Assembly (NCBI GenBank): GCA_963790545.1
Contig: CAWBPA010000006.1
Span: 1 to 64,000, forward strand
Reading direction: 5' to 3'
DNA: 64,000 nucleotides
Source: DATBJG01 sp963790545
GTDB taxonomy: Bacteria > Acidobacteriota > Vicinamibacteria > Vicinamibacterales > JAMQPK01
In this document: piece after piece, positions 1 through 9,576 of the stretch
Layout of the letters: every line of letters starts with the position of its first letter
Position numbering within the stretch: position 1 is the first letter of the stretch
Notes under the pieces: model-generated
Told to the model about the DNA's origin: nothing
Databases searched by the model: none
Seen by the model: the letters and a program-made list of their open reading frames with translations, nothing else
Program-made: the position numbers and the translations under genes

Positions 1-1732
1 ACACTTCGCCAAACAGCTCGGAATGTGCGCGCGCGCGTTCCCTGTCGATCTGTTCCGGAGTGGCTCCGAGGCTTTCCAGAATCTCCTCGATGAACGCGAG
101 AGCGACTTCGCCCTCGCCTGAGTACACGGTATGCGCGCCCGCTTCCTTCAGCGACTCAACGTCGCGCAGATAGGGCGCACGCGCCATGACGCGCACGTGG
201 GGGTTGAGTGCACGAGCCGCTCGAATCACTTCGGCGCTGTTGGCCATGCCAGCGGAGCCGAGGATGAGGGTCCCGGTCCTGGCCACACCTGCCGCTTCCA
301 GCGTCTCGGGTCGTGTGGCGTCGCCGTAGATGGCATCCACACCGTCGTTTCGCAGAGCACGTACCGCATCGATGTTGAGCTCGACGACCGTTGGGACGAT
401 GCCATTGTCGCGGAGGAGTCGCACCACGGTGCGTCCGGTTGGACCGTAGCCGATGATGACGGCGCGATGGCTCGGATCGGCCGAACGCTCAGGATGCGAG
501 CCCTTGAGGTCCGACGGTACCGTCCGGGGGCGACTCAGTAATCTCGCGAGTCGCGGTCGTGCAGCAACCCAGCGCTCAATCGGTCCAATCGTCCGGTACG
601 CGAGCGGATTCAGCACGATCGATAGGATCGATGTGGCGACAAGCGCGTTGGTGACCTCAGTTGTCAGGATGTCCAGCTCTCGGCCGAGTGTCGCAAGAAT
701 GAATGAGAATTCGCCGATCTGGGCCAGGGCAATCCCGACCGTCAACGCCACCCGCAACGGATACTTCATCGCCCACACGATGAGAAGGGCCACGAACGGC
801 TTCGCGACCAGCACCACCAGCAGAGCGCTCATCGCGAGACCTGGAGACTCAATCAGCGAGCCCGGATCCCACAGCATGCCCACGGAAACAAAAAACAAGA
901 CCGCAAAGGCGTCTCGCATCGGCAAGGCTTCTGATGCGGCTCTCAAACTGTACTCGGATCGTCCCACCACCATTCCCGCGAGAAACGCTCCGAGCGCCAT
1001 GGACACGCTAAAAATCAGCGTCGATCCAACAGCAATTCCCAGGGCAATCACGAGCACCGTCAACGTGAATAACTCTCGAGATCGCGTGTCTGCGACATAG
1101 TCGAGCACGCGCGGGATCACTCGAGTACCAACAATGGCCGCGAATGCCATAAGGGCGCCGACCTTCACGGCGGTGAGGGCAAGGGCCATCCACAGCGGCG
1201 TCCCGGTCGTGTCCCCTCCAAAGAGTGCCGGGAGCAGGATCAACGCAATGACGGTGAACAGGTCCTCGATCACCAACCAACCCACCGCCACGTGACCTGC
1301 CTGCGTGTGGAGATCGTTGTTGTCGGCGAGCACACGAACCAGCACCACCGTGCTCGCAACGGCCAGGGCCATACCAAAGATCAGCCCGGCAGACCAGTCC
1401 AACCCGAAGACTCGCGCGAGCAGTGCACCCAGAGCCGTGGCAACCGCACTTTGGGCAATCGCGCCTGGGATCGCCACGTGGCGGACGGCAAGAAGCTCTT
1501 CGATGCGAAACTGAAGGCCGACGCCGAACATCAGAAGGATGACGCCAACCTCTGCGAGCTGCTCGGCCAACGACGCATCCGCAACAAAGCCCGGTGTGTA
1601 CGGGCCGACGAGTGTCCCGGCAAGCAGGTAACCCACGATGGGTGAAAGGCCGACGCGCTGCGTGATGTAGCCCAACACGAGCGCGGCGCCCAGGCCCGCT
1701 GTGAGTGTCAGGATGAGATCGTATCCGTGCAT
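1..1732 (-). CDS. KefB-type cation:proton antiporter (CPA2) with RCK domain, partial
   Basis: The visible 577 residues read as an inner-membrane monovalent cation:proton antiporter of the CPA2/KefB family. The first two thirds are hydrophobic helices of the Na+/H+ exchanger domain (starting around GLSPIVGYLLAG). From about residue 415 a Rossmann-type TrkA-N/RCK domain follows with the dinucleotide motif IIGYGPTGRT, which in this family gates transport in response to NAD(H) or other ligands. The C-terminal end lies beyond the left edge. The ATG at 1732 was chosen because it starts the conserved membrane domain; it lies 10 bp behind the stop of the RND pump gene, so the antiporter is probably the last gene of the efflux operon. 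Exchanged ion (K+ or Na+) cannot be told from sequence. Confidence 0.88.
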   Translation of the reverse strand, partial: MHGYDLILTLTAGLGAALVLGYITQRVGLSPIVGYLLAGTLVGPYTPGFVADASLAEQLAEVGVILLMFGVGLQFRIEELLAVRHVAIPGAIAQSAVATALGALLARVFGLDWSAGLIFGMALAVASTVVLVRVLADNNDLHTQAGHVAVGWLVIEDLFTVIALILLPALFGGDTTGTPLWMALALTAVKVGALMAFAAIVGTRVIPRVLDYVADTRSRELFTLTVLVIALGIAVGSTLIFSVSMALGAFLAGMVVGRSEYSLRAASEALPMRDAFAVLFFVSVGMLWDPGSLIESPGLAMSALLVVLVAKPFVALLIVWAMKYPLRVALTVGIALAQIGEFSFILATLGRELDILTTEVTNALVATSILSIVLNPLAYRTIGPIERWVAARPRLARLLSRPRTVPSDLKGSHPERSADPSHRAVIIGYGPTGRTVVRLLRDNGIVPTVVELNIDAVRALRNDGVDAIYGDATRPETLEAAGVARTGTLILGSAGMANSAEVIRAARALNPHVRVMARAPYLRDVESLKEAGAHTVYSGEGEVALAFIEEILESLGATPEQIDRERARAHSELFGEV

Positions 1733-1742
1733 GCCATGGCTT

Positions 1743-4700
1743 TCAGGACCGAGTGTCGACTCCTTCGTACGGCATGGGTGCCGATGCTCGCCCGTACCGC
1801 AGATACAGCGTCGGAACGACCACCATGTTCAGGAGCGTCGAGGTCATCAGACCGGACAGAATCACGATAGCCATCGGCGTCTGAATTTCATTACCAGCCT
1901 TGCCGCCTCCGAACGCCAGCGGAATCAACGCCAGTCCAGCGGCCATGGCGGTCATGAGGATCGGAATCAGCCGCTCGCGAGCCCCACGTTCCACCGCTTC
2001 ACGGAAATCCGCGACGCCTTCCTCGCGCATGAGGTGTTGAATATGCGCGACGAGCATGATGCCATTGCGGGTGGCAATGCCGAAGAGCGTGATGAAGCCG
2101 ATCATGGACGCCACGCTCAGGACACCGCCTGCAAGGTATACGCCCGCCACGCCGCCAATCAGGGCCAGCGGCAGGTTCACCATGATGATCAGCGCATCAC
2201 GCGGCCGCCCGAATGCCAACACGAGCAGCATAAACACGCCGGCGATCACTCCCATCCCCATCAGCAGCAGACGGCGAGACGCGGTCTGCTCGCTCTCGAA
2301 CTGTCCGCCATATTCAACGCGATAACCCGCTGGAAGCGCGACTGTGGCAGCCACGGTCGCCCGAATGTCGTCAACGACGCTTCCCAGGTCGCGCCCCGCG
2401 ACGTTGCTGGAGACCACGATCCTGCGCTGCACATTCTCTCGGAGGACCATATTCGGGCCACGTTCTCGCCGCACATCAGCAAGGATGCGGATCGGCACCG
2501 GCCCACCGTTCGGCGTATCGATAGGCAGCGCCGTCAGGCGATCGAAGTCGGCCTGCGAGCTGGCGTCGAACTTCACGACCAGATCGAATGCCGTCGCCCG
2601 ATCGAAGATTCGGCCAACGGGCGTACCGGCCAAGCTCGTTTCCACCGCTTCGGCGACCGCATTAGGCCGCAATCCGTATCGGGCAATCGCCGGACGGTTC
2701 AGTACAAACCGCACGACGGGAACTTCGGTCTGCTGCTCGAGCGAGACGTCAACGGCGCCAGGCACGCCTACGACTGTGTCCCGGACCTGTTCGCCAAGGC
2801 GGCGCAGCGTGAGCAGGTCGTCACCAAAGATCTTGACGGCGATATTGGCGCGAGTGCCTGACAACATGTGATCGATCCGATGCGAAATCGGCTGACCAAT
2901 CGTCACATTCGTGCCCGGCAGCGTCGAAAACCCCCGACGGAGCTCTGCCAGCAGCTCGGCACGTGGCCGACCGGTCTCGCGAAGGCCGACGTCAATCTCT
3001 GCGGCTTCAACCCCCTGGACGTGTTCGTCGTACTCCGCCCTGCCAGTCCGGCGAGCGGTTGCCACCACCTCCGGCTCGGCCAGCAGGATCTGTTCGACGC
3101 GCCGCCCGATCTCGTCGGATTTCGGCAACGATGTGCCCGGCAGTGTATTGGCCTGGATCGTGAGTGACCCTTCGTTGAATTCAGGAAGGAATGCGCTGCC
3201 GAACCCCGTCATGGCCACCAGCGCCATGACGAGCAGGAGAATCGAGACCGCCATGACGAGCCAGGGGCGATCCAGCGCGCGAGGCAGGTCCTTCGCGAAC
3301 CGTGTTTTCAGCGCACTCGCCAATCGGCCCTCATGACCGCGCAAAATCGAGCGGGCGCCGGGGAGGAACGCGTACGCCAACGCCGGCGTCACGATGATCG
3401 CGACGCACAACGACGCCAACAGGGCGACGATGTAGGCGAACGCGAGCGGCGTCAGGAGCCGACCTTCCACGCCAGATAATCCAAAGATGGGAAAGAACAC
3501 GAGCACGATAATGACGGTCGCAAAGACGATGGATGTCCTGATTTCGAGCGTCGCCTCACGGACCACGACGGCCGCCGATCGTTGCTCGTCGGATGGCCTC
3601 GCGGCGTTCTCCCGTAATCGGCGAACCACGTTTTCGACGTCGATAATCGCATCGTCCACCAACGCGCCGATAGCAATCGCCATCCCACCGAGCGTCATGG
3701 TGTTGATCGTCGAGTCGAAGGCACGCAAGGCCAGCACGGCCGCTGCCAGTGACAGTGGGATTGCGGTCAACGTAATGGCCGCCGCGCGAAGGTTCGCGAG
3801 AAAGAGCACGACAATAATGACGACCAGCAGGCCTCCGTCGCGCAGGGCACTGATCACGTTCTGAATCGCGATCTCGATGAAATCGGACTGCCTGAAGATC
3901 TGCCGGTCGATCGTGATGCCGGGCGGCAACTCCCGCTGCAGCGTATCGAGCTCGCGATCCAGTCGCGCCGTCAGTTCGACCGTATTCGCACCCGGCTGCT
4001 TCTGAACGCCGACGATCACGGCCGGCTTCCCGTTCCGAGCCCCTTCCCCGCGTTTGAGTGCCGCGCCTTCGCGGACGTCGGCGATGTCGCGCACCAGAAC
4101 CGAGCGGTCACCACGCAGCGCCACCACCGTATCCGCAATTTCATCGGACGTGCGCGCTCGACCGATCGTCTGCAGCAGGTACTCTTGAGGCCCCTCCACG
4201 TATATGCCAGCCGAGGTGTTCTGACTTGCGCCGCGGACGGCATCCAGCAGGTCGTTGACGCTGATGTTGTTTGCGCGCAACTGGTCGGGGTGGGCAACCA
4301 CCTGGAACTGCCGTTCGGAGCCCCCAATCGTCGTGACTTGTGACACGCCAGCCACTGAGAGAAGTCGCCGCCGCACCAGCGTATCAGCCACGGTACGAAG
4401 CGTCAGCGGCTCGTCGGTGTCCGACGAGATGGCAAAGAACAGGATCTCGCCCATGATCGAGGAGATTGGGGCGAGAACTGGTCGGTCGGCCTGTGGAGGC
4501 AGACTCGCGCTGACGAGCGCCAGCTTCTCGGCAACGATCTGCCGCGCTCGAAAGACATCTGTCCCCCAATCAAACTCGACCCACACGACCGCGATTCCTA
4601 CCGCGGTTGCCGAGCGTACACGTCGGACGTCTGACGCACCATTGATGGCGGCTTCGATCGGAAACGTCACGAGCGTTTCCATTTCATCCGGTGCCATTCC

Positions 4701-4859
4701 CCGACCTTCGGTGAGAATCGTGACGGTCGGAGCGGTCAGGTCGGGGAAGACGTCAACCGGCATTTCGCGCGCAGACCACAACCCCGCTGTTGCCAGCAGG
4801 ATTGCGAGCGCCAGGACCATCCAGTGATGATCAATCGACCATTGAATCAGTCGCTGCAT
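1743..4859 (-). CDS. Heavy-metal-type RND efflux pump (CusA/CzcA family)
   Basis: This is a 1038-residue inner-membrane proton-driven pump, the usual length for CusA/CzcA. The N-terminal helix is followed by the porter-domain signature FPDLTAPTV and FPIEAAINGA. The fourth membrane segment carries the proton-relay stretch AIGALVDDAIIDVEN at about residues 396-410, with the acidic residues expected of metal RND pumps. A second hydrophobic half lies at about residues 855-1000. It forms a tripartite complex with the adaptor and outer-membrane factor encoded just upstream (27-bp gap to the adaptor gene). The methionine relay of CusA is not evident, so the exported metal cannot be assigned; Co/Zn/Cd/Ni or Cu are all possible. 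Confidence 0.93.
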   Translation of the reverse strand: MQRLIQWSIDHHWMVLALAILLATAGLWSAREMPVDVFPDLTAPTVTILTEGRGMAPDEMETLVTFPIEAAINGASDVRRVRSATAVGIAVVWVEFDWGTDVFRARQIVAEKLALVSASLPPQADRPVLAPISSIMGEILFFAISSDTDEPLTLRTVADTLVRRRLLSVAGVSQVTTIGGSERQFQVVAHPDQLRANNISVNDLLDAVRGASQNTSAGIYVEGPQEYLLQTIGRARTSDEIADTVVALRGDRSVLVRDIADVREGAALKRGEGARNGKPAVIVGVQKQPGANTVELTARLDRELDTLQRELPPGITIDRQIFRQSDFIEIAIQNVISALRDGGLLVVIIVVLFLANLRAAAITLTAIPLSLAAAVLALRAFDSTINTMTLGGMAIAIGALVDDAIIDVENVVRRLRENAARPSDEQRSAAVVVREATLEIRTSIVFATVIIVLVFFPIFGLSGVEGRLLTPLAFAYIVALLASLCVAIIVTPALAYAFLPGARSILRGHEGRLASALKTRFAKDLPRALDRPWLVMAVSILLLVMALVAMTGFGSAFLPEFNEGSLTIQANTLPGTSLPKSDEIGRRVEQILLAEPEVVATARRTGRAEYDEHVQGVEAAEIDVGLRETGRPRAELLAELRRGFSTLPGTNVTIGQPISHRIDHMLSGTRANIAVKIFGDDLLTLRRLGEQVRDTVVGVPGAVDVSLEQQTEVPVVRFVLNRPAIARYGLRPNAVAEAVETSLAGTPVGRIFDRATAFDLVVKFDASSQADFDRLTALPIDTPNGGPVPIRILADVRRERGPNMVLRENVQRRIVVSSNVAGRDLGSVVDDIRATVAATVALPAGYRVEYGGQFESEQTASRRLLLMGMGVIAGVFMLLVLAFGRPRDALIIMVNLPLALIGGVAGVYLAGGVLSVASMIGFITLFGIATRNGIMLVAHIQHLMREEGVADFREAVERGARERLIPILMTAMAAGLALIPLAFGGGKAGNEIQTPMAIVILSGLMTSTLLNMVVVPTLYLRYGRASAPMPYEGVDTRS

Positions 4860-4886
4860 TGTCTAATCCGGGCCTTGGAGCAGTTG

Positions 4887-6434
4887 TCAGTGCACATGCC
4901 CTTCGGCCGGTAGTCCCGAGGCAGCCGAGGCCAGTTGTACGTCGTACGCGCCGCGCGTGACCACTCGCTCGCCAGGCCTGACGCCGCTCTTGATACCCAC
5001 GAGGTCCCTGTCCCGTGAGGCAATCTCGATGAATCTGCGCGCGAACTTCTCGCCGCCGACTTGCACAAAGACATAAGGCCGTCCAGCTTCCATCAATACC
5101 GCGGCGGTTGGCACAGCCGGGATACTCCGACGCTCGCGCGTGTACAACACCGCCGAACCAACTTGCCCCACCAGCAGGCGTTCGCCCGGGTTTTCAATCT
5201 CCATTTGTAGTCCCAACGCGCGGGTTGCCGGATCGATGACGCCCGAATCGTGCACGTGGTGCGGCTCGAGCGTGAACGGCGTGGTGATGCCCGGAATCTC
5301 GAGGTCGAGTCCGGCCACCTCACGGGCAACAGCCACATCTGCGGCGGGCACCTCCACGTGGAGTTCGACACGGTTCGTCTGGACGATTCTGAAGAGCGGG
5401 GCACCCTCATCGTACGAGGCACCCAGCGTCGCCGTCACATCGGCCAGGCGTCCAGCGATCGGGGCGCGCAGCGCGAACGCGTTCCCGGCAGACGCGCCAC
5501 CACCCGTGCGGAGTGTTTCATCCCGAGATGCCAGACGGGCCTCCGCGGCACGCAGGCGCGCCTCGGCAACCGTGCTCGCCCGCCGCGCATCCTCGACCCG
5601 ACGCGCGGGGATGGCGCGTTCCGCAAGCAGCCGTTCCGCACGTTCTCGTTCGACGCGAGACGCTTCGACCGTTGCGCGCGCTTCCGTGAGGTCGGCCTCC
5701 AACGTTGCCCGATCGACACCACCCGAGAGACGCGGCTCCAGGCGGCCGAGAACCTGACCCGCCTGGACACGCGCTCCAATCGACAGCAGTTCGTCAGCCG
5801 TAAACCGACCTGCGGCGGGCGCTGCGACGATGGCCTCGCCGCCCGGAAGTGGATGAACGGTGGCCGGTGCCCGAATCGACGCACGTATCTCCGCCTCATT
5901 GACAAGGGTGGTCGCGAACTCGTTTGTCCACTGTTGCTCTTTCAAATAAGGAATGGCCCCAGCCTCTGGCGTCGCCGCCTTCTCGGCATTTCCCCTCGCA
6001 GCTTGTTCGTTGGGGAAGACGGTGACGATTCCCAGGTCGTGCCGATCGATAAGTCCTGGCGCGTCAAGAATCAACGCCCATCGGTACCGTCCGGGCGCCG
6101 GCGGAACATCTTCCACGCGAAAGACCCCAGGCCGAGATGGGCGCGGGCCAACAAGCACCCGAGGCTGACCGCCGGATTCCGGCGTGAATTCCACCTTGGC
6201 CTGCCCCTGATCGACCGGTTTGAAGTCGGCGAGTCTCGTGAGATGTACGGCGAACAGGGCGGTACGCCCAGCGACCAGCGACGGATATTCCATGAACAGT
6301 TCAGTCCTCGCTGTCCAGTTCGTCACGTCCAATGTCGGCGAGTCGGGCACCACCTCCTGGTCCGGACCACTCCTGGCGCAGCCGACCAGACCGAATGCAC
6401 ATAACAATGCGAGGCGTATGAGTTTCGCGGTCAT
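4887..6434 (-). CDS. RND periplasmic adaptor lipoprotein (CusB/CzcB family)
   Basis: This is the membrane-fusion subunit linking the RND pump to the outer-membrane channel. The start at 6434 overlaps the TolC-family stop as ATGA, indicating translational coupling; an in-frame ATG at 6449 is less likely. The N-terminus is a lipoprotein signal ending LVGC with the lipobox cysteine near residue 19. Residues about 40-150 form an extra beta-rich N-terminal domain (starting near LFMEYPSLVAG) seen in some CusB/CzcB-type adaptors. Then come the lipoyl half-motifs, a long Ala/Arg/Glu-rich alpha-hairpin (about residues 245-310) and beta-barrel and proximal domains to residue 515. No obvious metal-binding Met/His cluster is seen. 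Confidence 0.9.
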   Translation of the reverse strand: MTAKLIRLALLCAFGLVGCARSGPDQEVVPDSPTLDVTNWTARTELFMEYPSLVAGRTALFAVHLTRLADFKPVDQGQAKVEFTPESGGQPRVLVGPRPSRPGVFRVEDVPPAPGRYRWALILDAPGLIDRHDLGIVTVFPNEQAARGNAEKAATPEAGAIPYLKEQQWTNEFATTLVNEAEIRASIRAPATVHPLPGGEAIVAAPAAGRFTADELLSIGARVQAGQVLGRLEPRLSGGVDRATLEADLTEARATVEASRVERERAERLLAERAIPARRVEDARRASTVAEARLRAAEARLASRDETLRTGGGASAGNAFALRAPIAGRLADVTATLGASYDEGAPLFRIVQTNRVELHVEVPAADVAVAREVAGLDLEIPGITTPFTLEPHHVHDSGVIDPATRALGLQMEIENPGERLLVGQVGSAVLYTRERRSIPAVPTAAVLMEAGRPYVFVQVGGEKFARRFIEIASRDRDLVGIKSGVRPGERVVTRGAYDVQLASAASGLPAEGHVH

Positions 6435-7654
6435 CGTGAAGTCTCCCACCCGGTAGCAAACGTCAGTTCGATTTCCGCTTGCCGCACGGCAAGATCGAGC
6501 GCAGCCTGACGGATTCGTGCAGCGGCGCCGATCCGGTACGCATCGAGCAGTTCAAGGATGCCGCGCTCACCGGCGTCGTAGCTGACCTGAGCAATCCGTT
6601 CGATTTCCGCAGCGCCCCCAACAGCAGCGGTCCGATAGCGCTCGGCTGCGGAGCGTCTCTGCAGAACGGCCTCGCGAAGAGCGCTCACTTGCCCACGAAG
6701 GACGAGCCGGAATGATTCCGTACGCGCCGCGGCCTGCGCGGCTCGCGCCATGGCAAGCGCGCGTTCCGGTTCTGAGCGATCGAACAACGGAATACTCGCG
6801 CGCACCGTGAAGATGCTCCCGATATCTCCTTGGCCAAATGAGGACGACTTCGTCCCGGCTACGATTTCGGGCTCCGGAACGAGGCGACGGTCGGCCGCCT
6901 GTGCGGCGAAGTCAGCCGACTCGACTTCGTGGCGCAAGGCAATCAACTCACGCCGAGTCGCTTCTGCCTGCTCGAGGAGTGCATTCAGCGGTGGAACCGG
7001 AGCAGTCGACGGCGAGCCGGACACGCCGACAATTTGAGACGGCTCTGCCACGTCGACAAAGAATCCCGCGAGCGTCGCCTGCGCCCGGGCGCGGTCGGTT
7101 GTCGCCGTCACCAGGTCAGATTCGACATCCAGGACTTCGTGCTCGGCTCGCAGGCGGTCGAATCCGGCGGCATCGCCTGCCGACTCGCGTTTCGCGAGGA
7201 CGTCCGCGAGTTCGCGAAGACGATCCCGAGCCGCCGTTAACTCGCGTTCTCGGACCTGCGTGGTCACCAGCTCAGCGAAGGTCAGTCGGAGATCCGCCCG
7301 CAGGCGGTCGAGCTCGGCGTCAGCGCGGCTCGAGCTGGCCGAGACGAGAGCGCCTGCCGCCTGCGCCTCCAGGCCGTGACGTCCAGTGATCGGCAGCGTC
7401 TGCGACACGGTCGTCAGATACTCCGTGACCCTTGCCACCGACTCGCGCGTGACGCTCAGCTGAGGATTGGGCCACCGCTGGGCTGTCAACACATCGACGC
7501 GGGCGATGTCGACTGCCGCACGGATCGCCCGGACGCGAGGACTGTCCGGCGAGAGTCGCATCAGGGCTTCCGACTCCGTCAACGGCAATGTTTGAGCGCC
7601 GGCACCGAGCGGCATCATGGCCGCCAGGACGGCGCAGAGCGTTACTCTGCGCAT
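6431..7654 (-). CDS. TolC-family outer-membrane factor (CzcC/CusC-like)
   Basis: The 407-residue protein is the outer-membrane channel of the tripartite efflux system. It starts with a cleavable signal peptide ending near LGAGAQT. Two repeats of long amphipathic helices rich in Ala, Arg and Glu follow, with the typical early motif QRWPNPQLSV where the first beta-strands cross the membrane. It is the first of the three core pump genes to be transcribed and its stop overlaps the adaptor start by four bases. The length and the lack of an N-terminal lipobox fit CzcC-like members. Function is inferred from family and context. Confidence 0.9.
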   Translation of the reverse strand: MRRVTLCAVLAAMMPLGAGAQTLPLTESEALMRLSPDSPRVRAIRAAVDIARVDVLTAQRWPNPQLSVTRESVARVTEYLTTVSQTLPITGRHGLEAQAAGALVSASSSRADAELDRLRADLRLTFAELVTTQVRERELTAARDRLRELADVLAKRESAGDAAGFDRLRAEHEVLDVESDLVTATTDRARAQATLAGFFVDVAEPSQIVGVSGSPSTAPVPPLNALLEQAEATRRELIALRHEVESADFAAQAADRRLVPEPEIVAGTKSSSFGQGDIGSIFTVRASIPLFDRSEPERALAMARAAQAAARTESFRLVLRGQVSALREAVLQRRSAAERYRTAAVGGAAEIERIAQVSYDAGERGILELLDAYRIGAAARIRQAALDLAVRQAEIELTFATGWETSR

Positions 7655-7705
7655 AAGACCTCGAATGTACGGAGAACGAGACAGAAGACGGGACAGCCCG
7701 TCAGG

Positions 7706-8113
7706 TCAGATCAGAACGAGCGAGAAGGGAGGGGCGCGAAGGGCGAGACAAGCTCTCGGCGGTCCGTGCGGAGGCGCCGTATCGTAATCGGGTGGAGACG
7801 CCCATTCGGCAAATACGGGCATCAACTCAATCGATTCGATCGGTGGCCGCGTCACCGGCTCCAAGCGGTATGCCGGCTGATGCAGCGCGACGTCTGTCAA
7901 CCAGACGATGTGTTCATCGTCTTTCGCCAGCTCGGTGTGGTGCTCATTCTGGAGATCATCCGAGTGCGGCTCGAGATGTCGATGGACAGCCGATTTGGGG
8001 TGATCAGCGTCAGCCTCGTGCACATGCTCCCGCCCAACCACTACGGAGAGCGCGATATACGGCGCCAGGGTCAGGCCGACGATGAGCCGAACAGAAAAGG
8101 AGGACACGCTCAC
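7706..8113 (-). CDS. Small exported His-rich protein ahead of the metal-efflux operon
   Basis: No named family was recognised. From the GTG at 8113 the product has a short basic start, a hydrophobic segment (LIVGLTLAPYIALSVVV) that may be a signal peptide or membrane anchor, and then a histidine/aspartate-rich stretch containing HVHEADADH, HRHLEPHSDD and NEHH. Such residues often bind transition metals in the periplasm. The gene precedes the TolC-family gene by 51 bp on the same strand and is therefore probably its operon leader. A metal-sensing or metal-buffering role is an inference from composition and position. The open frame extends upstream to an ATG at 8176, but the signal-like segment favours the shorter form. 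Confidence 0.6.
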   Translation of the reverse strand: MSVSSFSVRLIVGLTLAPYIALSVVVGREHVHEADADHPKSAVHRHLEPHSDDLQNEHHTELAKDDEHIVWLTDVALHQPAYRLEPVTRPPIESIELMPVFAEWASPPDYDTAPPHGPPRACLALRAPPFSLVLI

Positions 8114-8162
8114 GTGATTATGGCCACGAGACAACCCTGCGTCAAACGAGTCTGGGTCTGCT

Positions 8163-9549
8163 TCACGGACTGGCACGAGGGACGCGCGCGGCGCGCTCGC
8201 GCAGCGCTGGCGATAGCCTGAGACACACCTCGTAGAGGGCGGTGTACTCAGGGCTCAGGGCCGGGCGAGGGCGTCCATCGGCCAGCGATTCCCGTAACGC
8301 CGTCGTCTGTGCGTAGACAACTGGAAACCACCGGGACCGGAGCTGGGCACGTCGATAATCTCCCCAATGCACCACATTGCTGACGACAATGGCGGCCAGC
8401 ACGGCCACGGCAACGGTCGCTTGGCCGCGACTCCAACCGGCACCCAGCCTTGAGATCACAACGACTAGCATCCCGAGAATCATCGCCTGGAACGGCAATG
8501 GGTAGTACCAGATTCGATGGTCGTAGTACTCGTAGACCGGCGGATGGCGAACGATCATCAACGACGCCAGGGCAATCTCGCCAACGAGCAGAATACCCGT
8601 CAGAATCGCGATCGTCCGGGGCACACGTCGCCAACGGATGACAGCCCACCCGACGGCCAGCACGACAAGGATTCCGAACAGCGACACCGGCAACCCCCCG
8701 AAGAGCGCCGCGCCGGCTTGAAGGAGCAATTCCGACGCCTCCGCGACGATGGCGGGATCGCTCAGCAGATTGCTCAGGGGTAGCTGCTGGTACTCGGCGT
8801 TGGGAACGTACCCGTTAATGCGCTCGACCAGCATGGGCCCGAGCGCGGTGTTGTAGAACATCATGAACGCCACCGCTGCTGCACCGGCAGCTGCCACACG
8901 CCATCCACCCGCCGAGGTCGCAGCGCACACCACCAGTACCCGCGAATCCGAGCAGCGCATAAAAGAAGCCCTGACGATCGAGCAGGCCCATGATCGAGAA
9001 GAGGACGAACACGATGAGTGGCGCCAATCGGCTACTCCGGCCCCCAACCGACCTCGCCACGTACATCGTCGTCCCCAGCAGGACCGGTGCGAGCAGCACC
9101 TTGGTCGACCGATAGTGCATCCCCATCGTGACCACGTTGACGTAATTGGTGAGATACACGAGCAGAGCGCACGACACCGTGAGCTGCAGAAGCCGCGGCA
9201 GACCTCGAAGGCTCAGCAGACAAAGAACGATCGTCAGCAGGCCTGAAAGAAGCGCGCTGAAGGGTACAAACGAGGCCCGATCCAAGGCCAGCCGTGCGCC
9301 AAACGCTCGCGCATCAAGGTAGTCGAACAGGAAGCTGAGCTCCCGCGCCTGGAACGTCCCGAGGTCGTTGGCGTGTGGATCGAAGACGATTCGCAGCAAC
9401 CCGCTGCGGCCGTCCAGGTACTGCCGTATGAACTGGGTACCCTCGATCTCGATCAGGCCCCCATCCCAGTACCAGAAGGGAACCACGAACGCGACCAGCG
9501 CGCACAGGATCAAGACCACGACGAGCGCCGCGCTCAAAATGGTGCGCAT
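8163..9549 (-). CDS. Polytopic membrane protein, unknown function (frame break near 8945)
   Basis: The ATG at 9549 begins a first membrane helix (MRTILSAALVVVLILCAL). A soluble loop with LIEIEGTQFIRQYLDG follows, and then several more hydrophobic segments resembling EpsG- or glycosyltransferase-type membrane proteins without a diagnostic motif. The reading frame switches near 8935-8955: the upstream frame ends in LLGFAGTGG and the downstream frame resumes in VLVVCAATSAGG, which continues as membrane helices to the stop at 8163. Both halves keep membrane-protein composition, so this is one gene with an indel, probably an assembly error. Its start is 27 bp from the divergent epimerase start, so the two genes share a very short promoter region. 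Function is unknown. Confidence 0.6.
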
Positions 9550-9576
9550 TGCCCGAATGATACACTCCACCTTGCC

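Noticed and set aside
1701..2861. Plus-strand open frame of 386 codons opposite the RND pump gene
   Set aside because: It is antisense to a strongly conserved pump gene, His/Arg/Asp-rich with no domain logic, typical of a GC-rich shadow.
5250..6404. Plus-strand frame of 384 codons opposite the adaptor gene
   Set aside because: Composition is shadow-like and the minus-strand adaptor explains the region.
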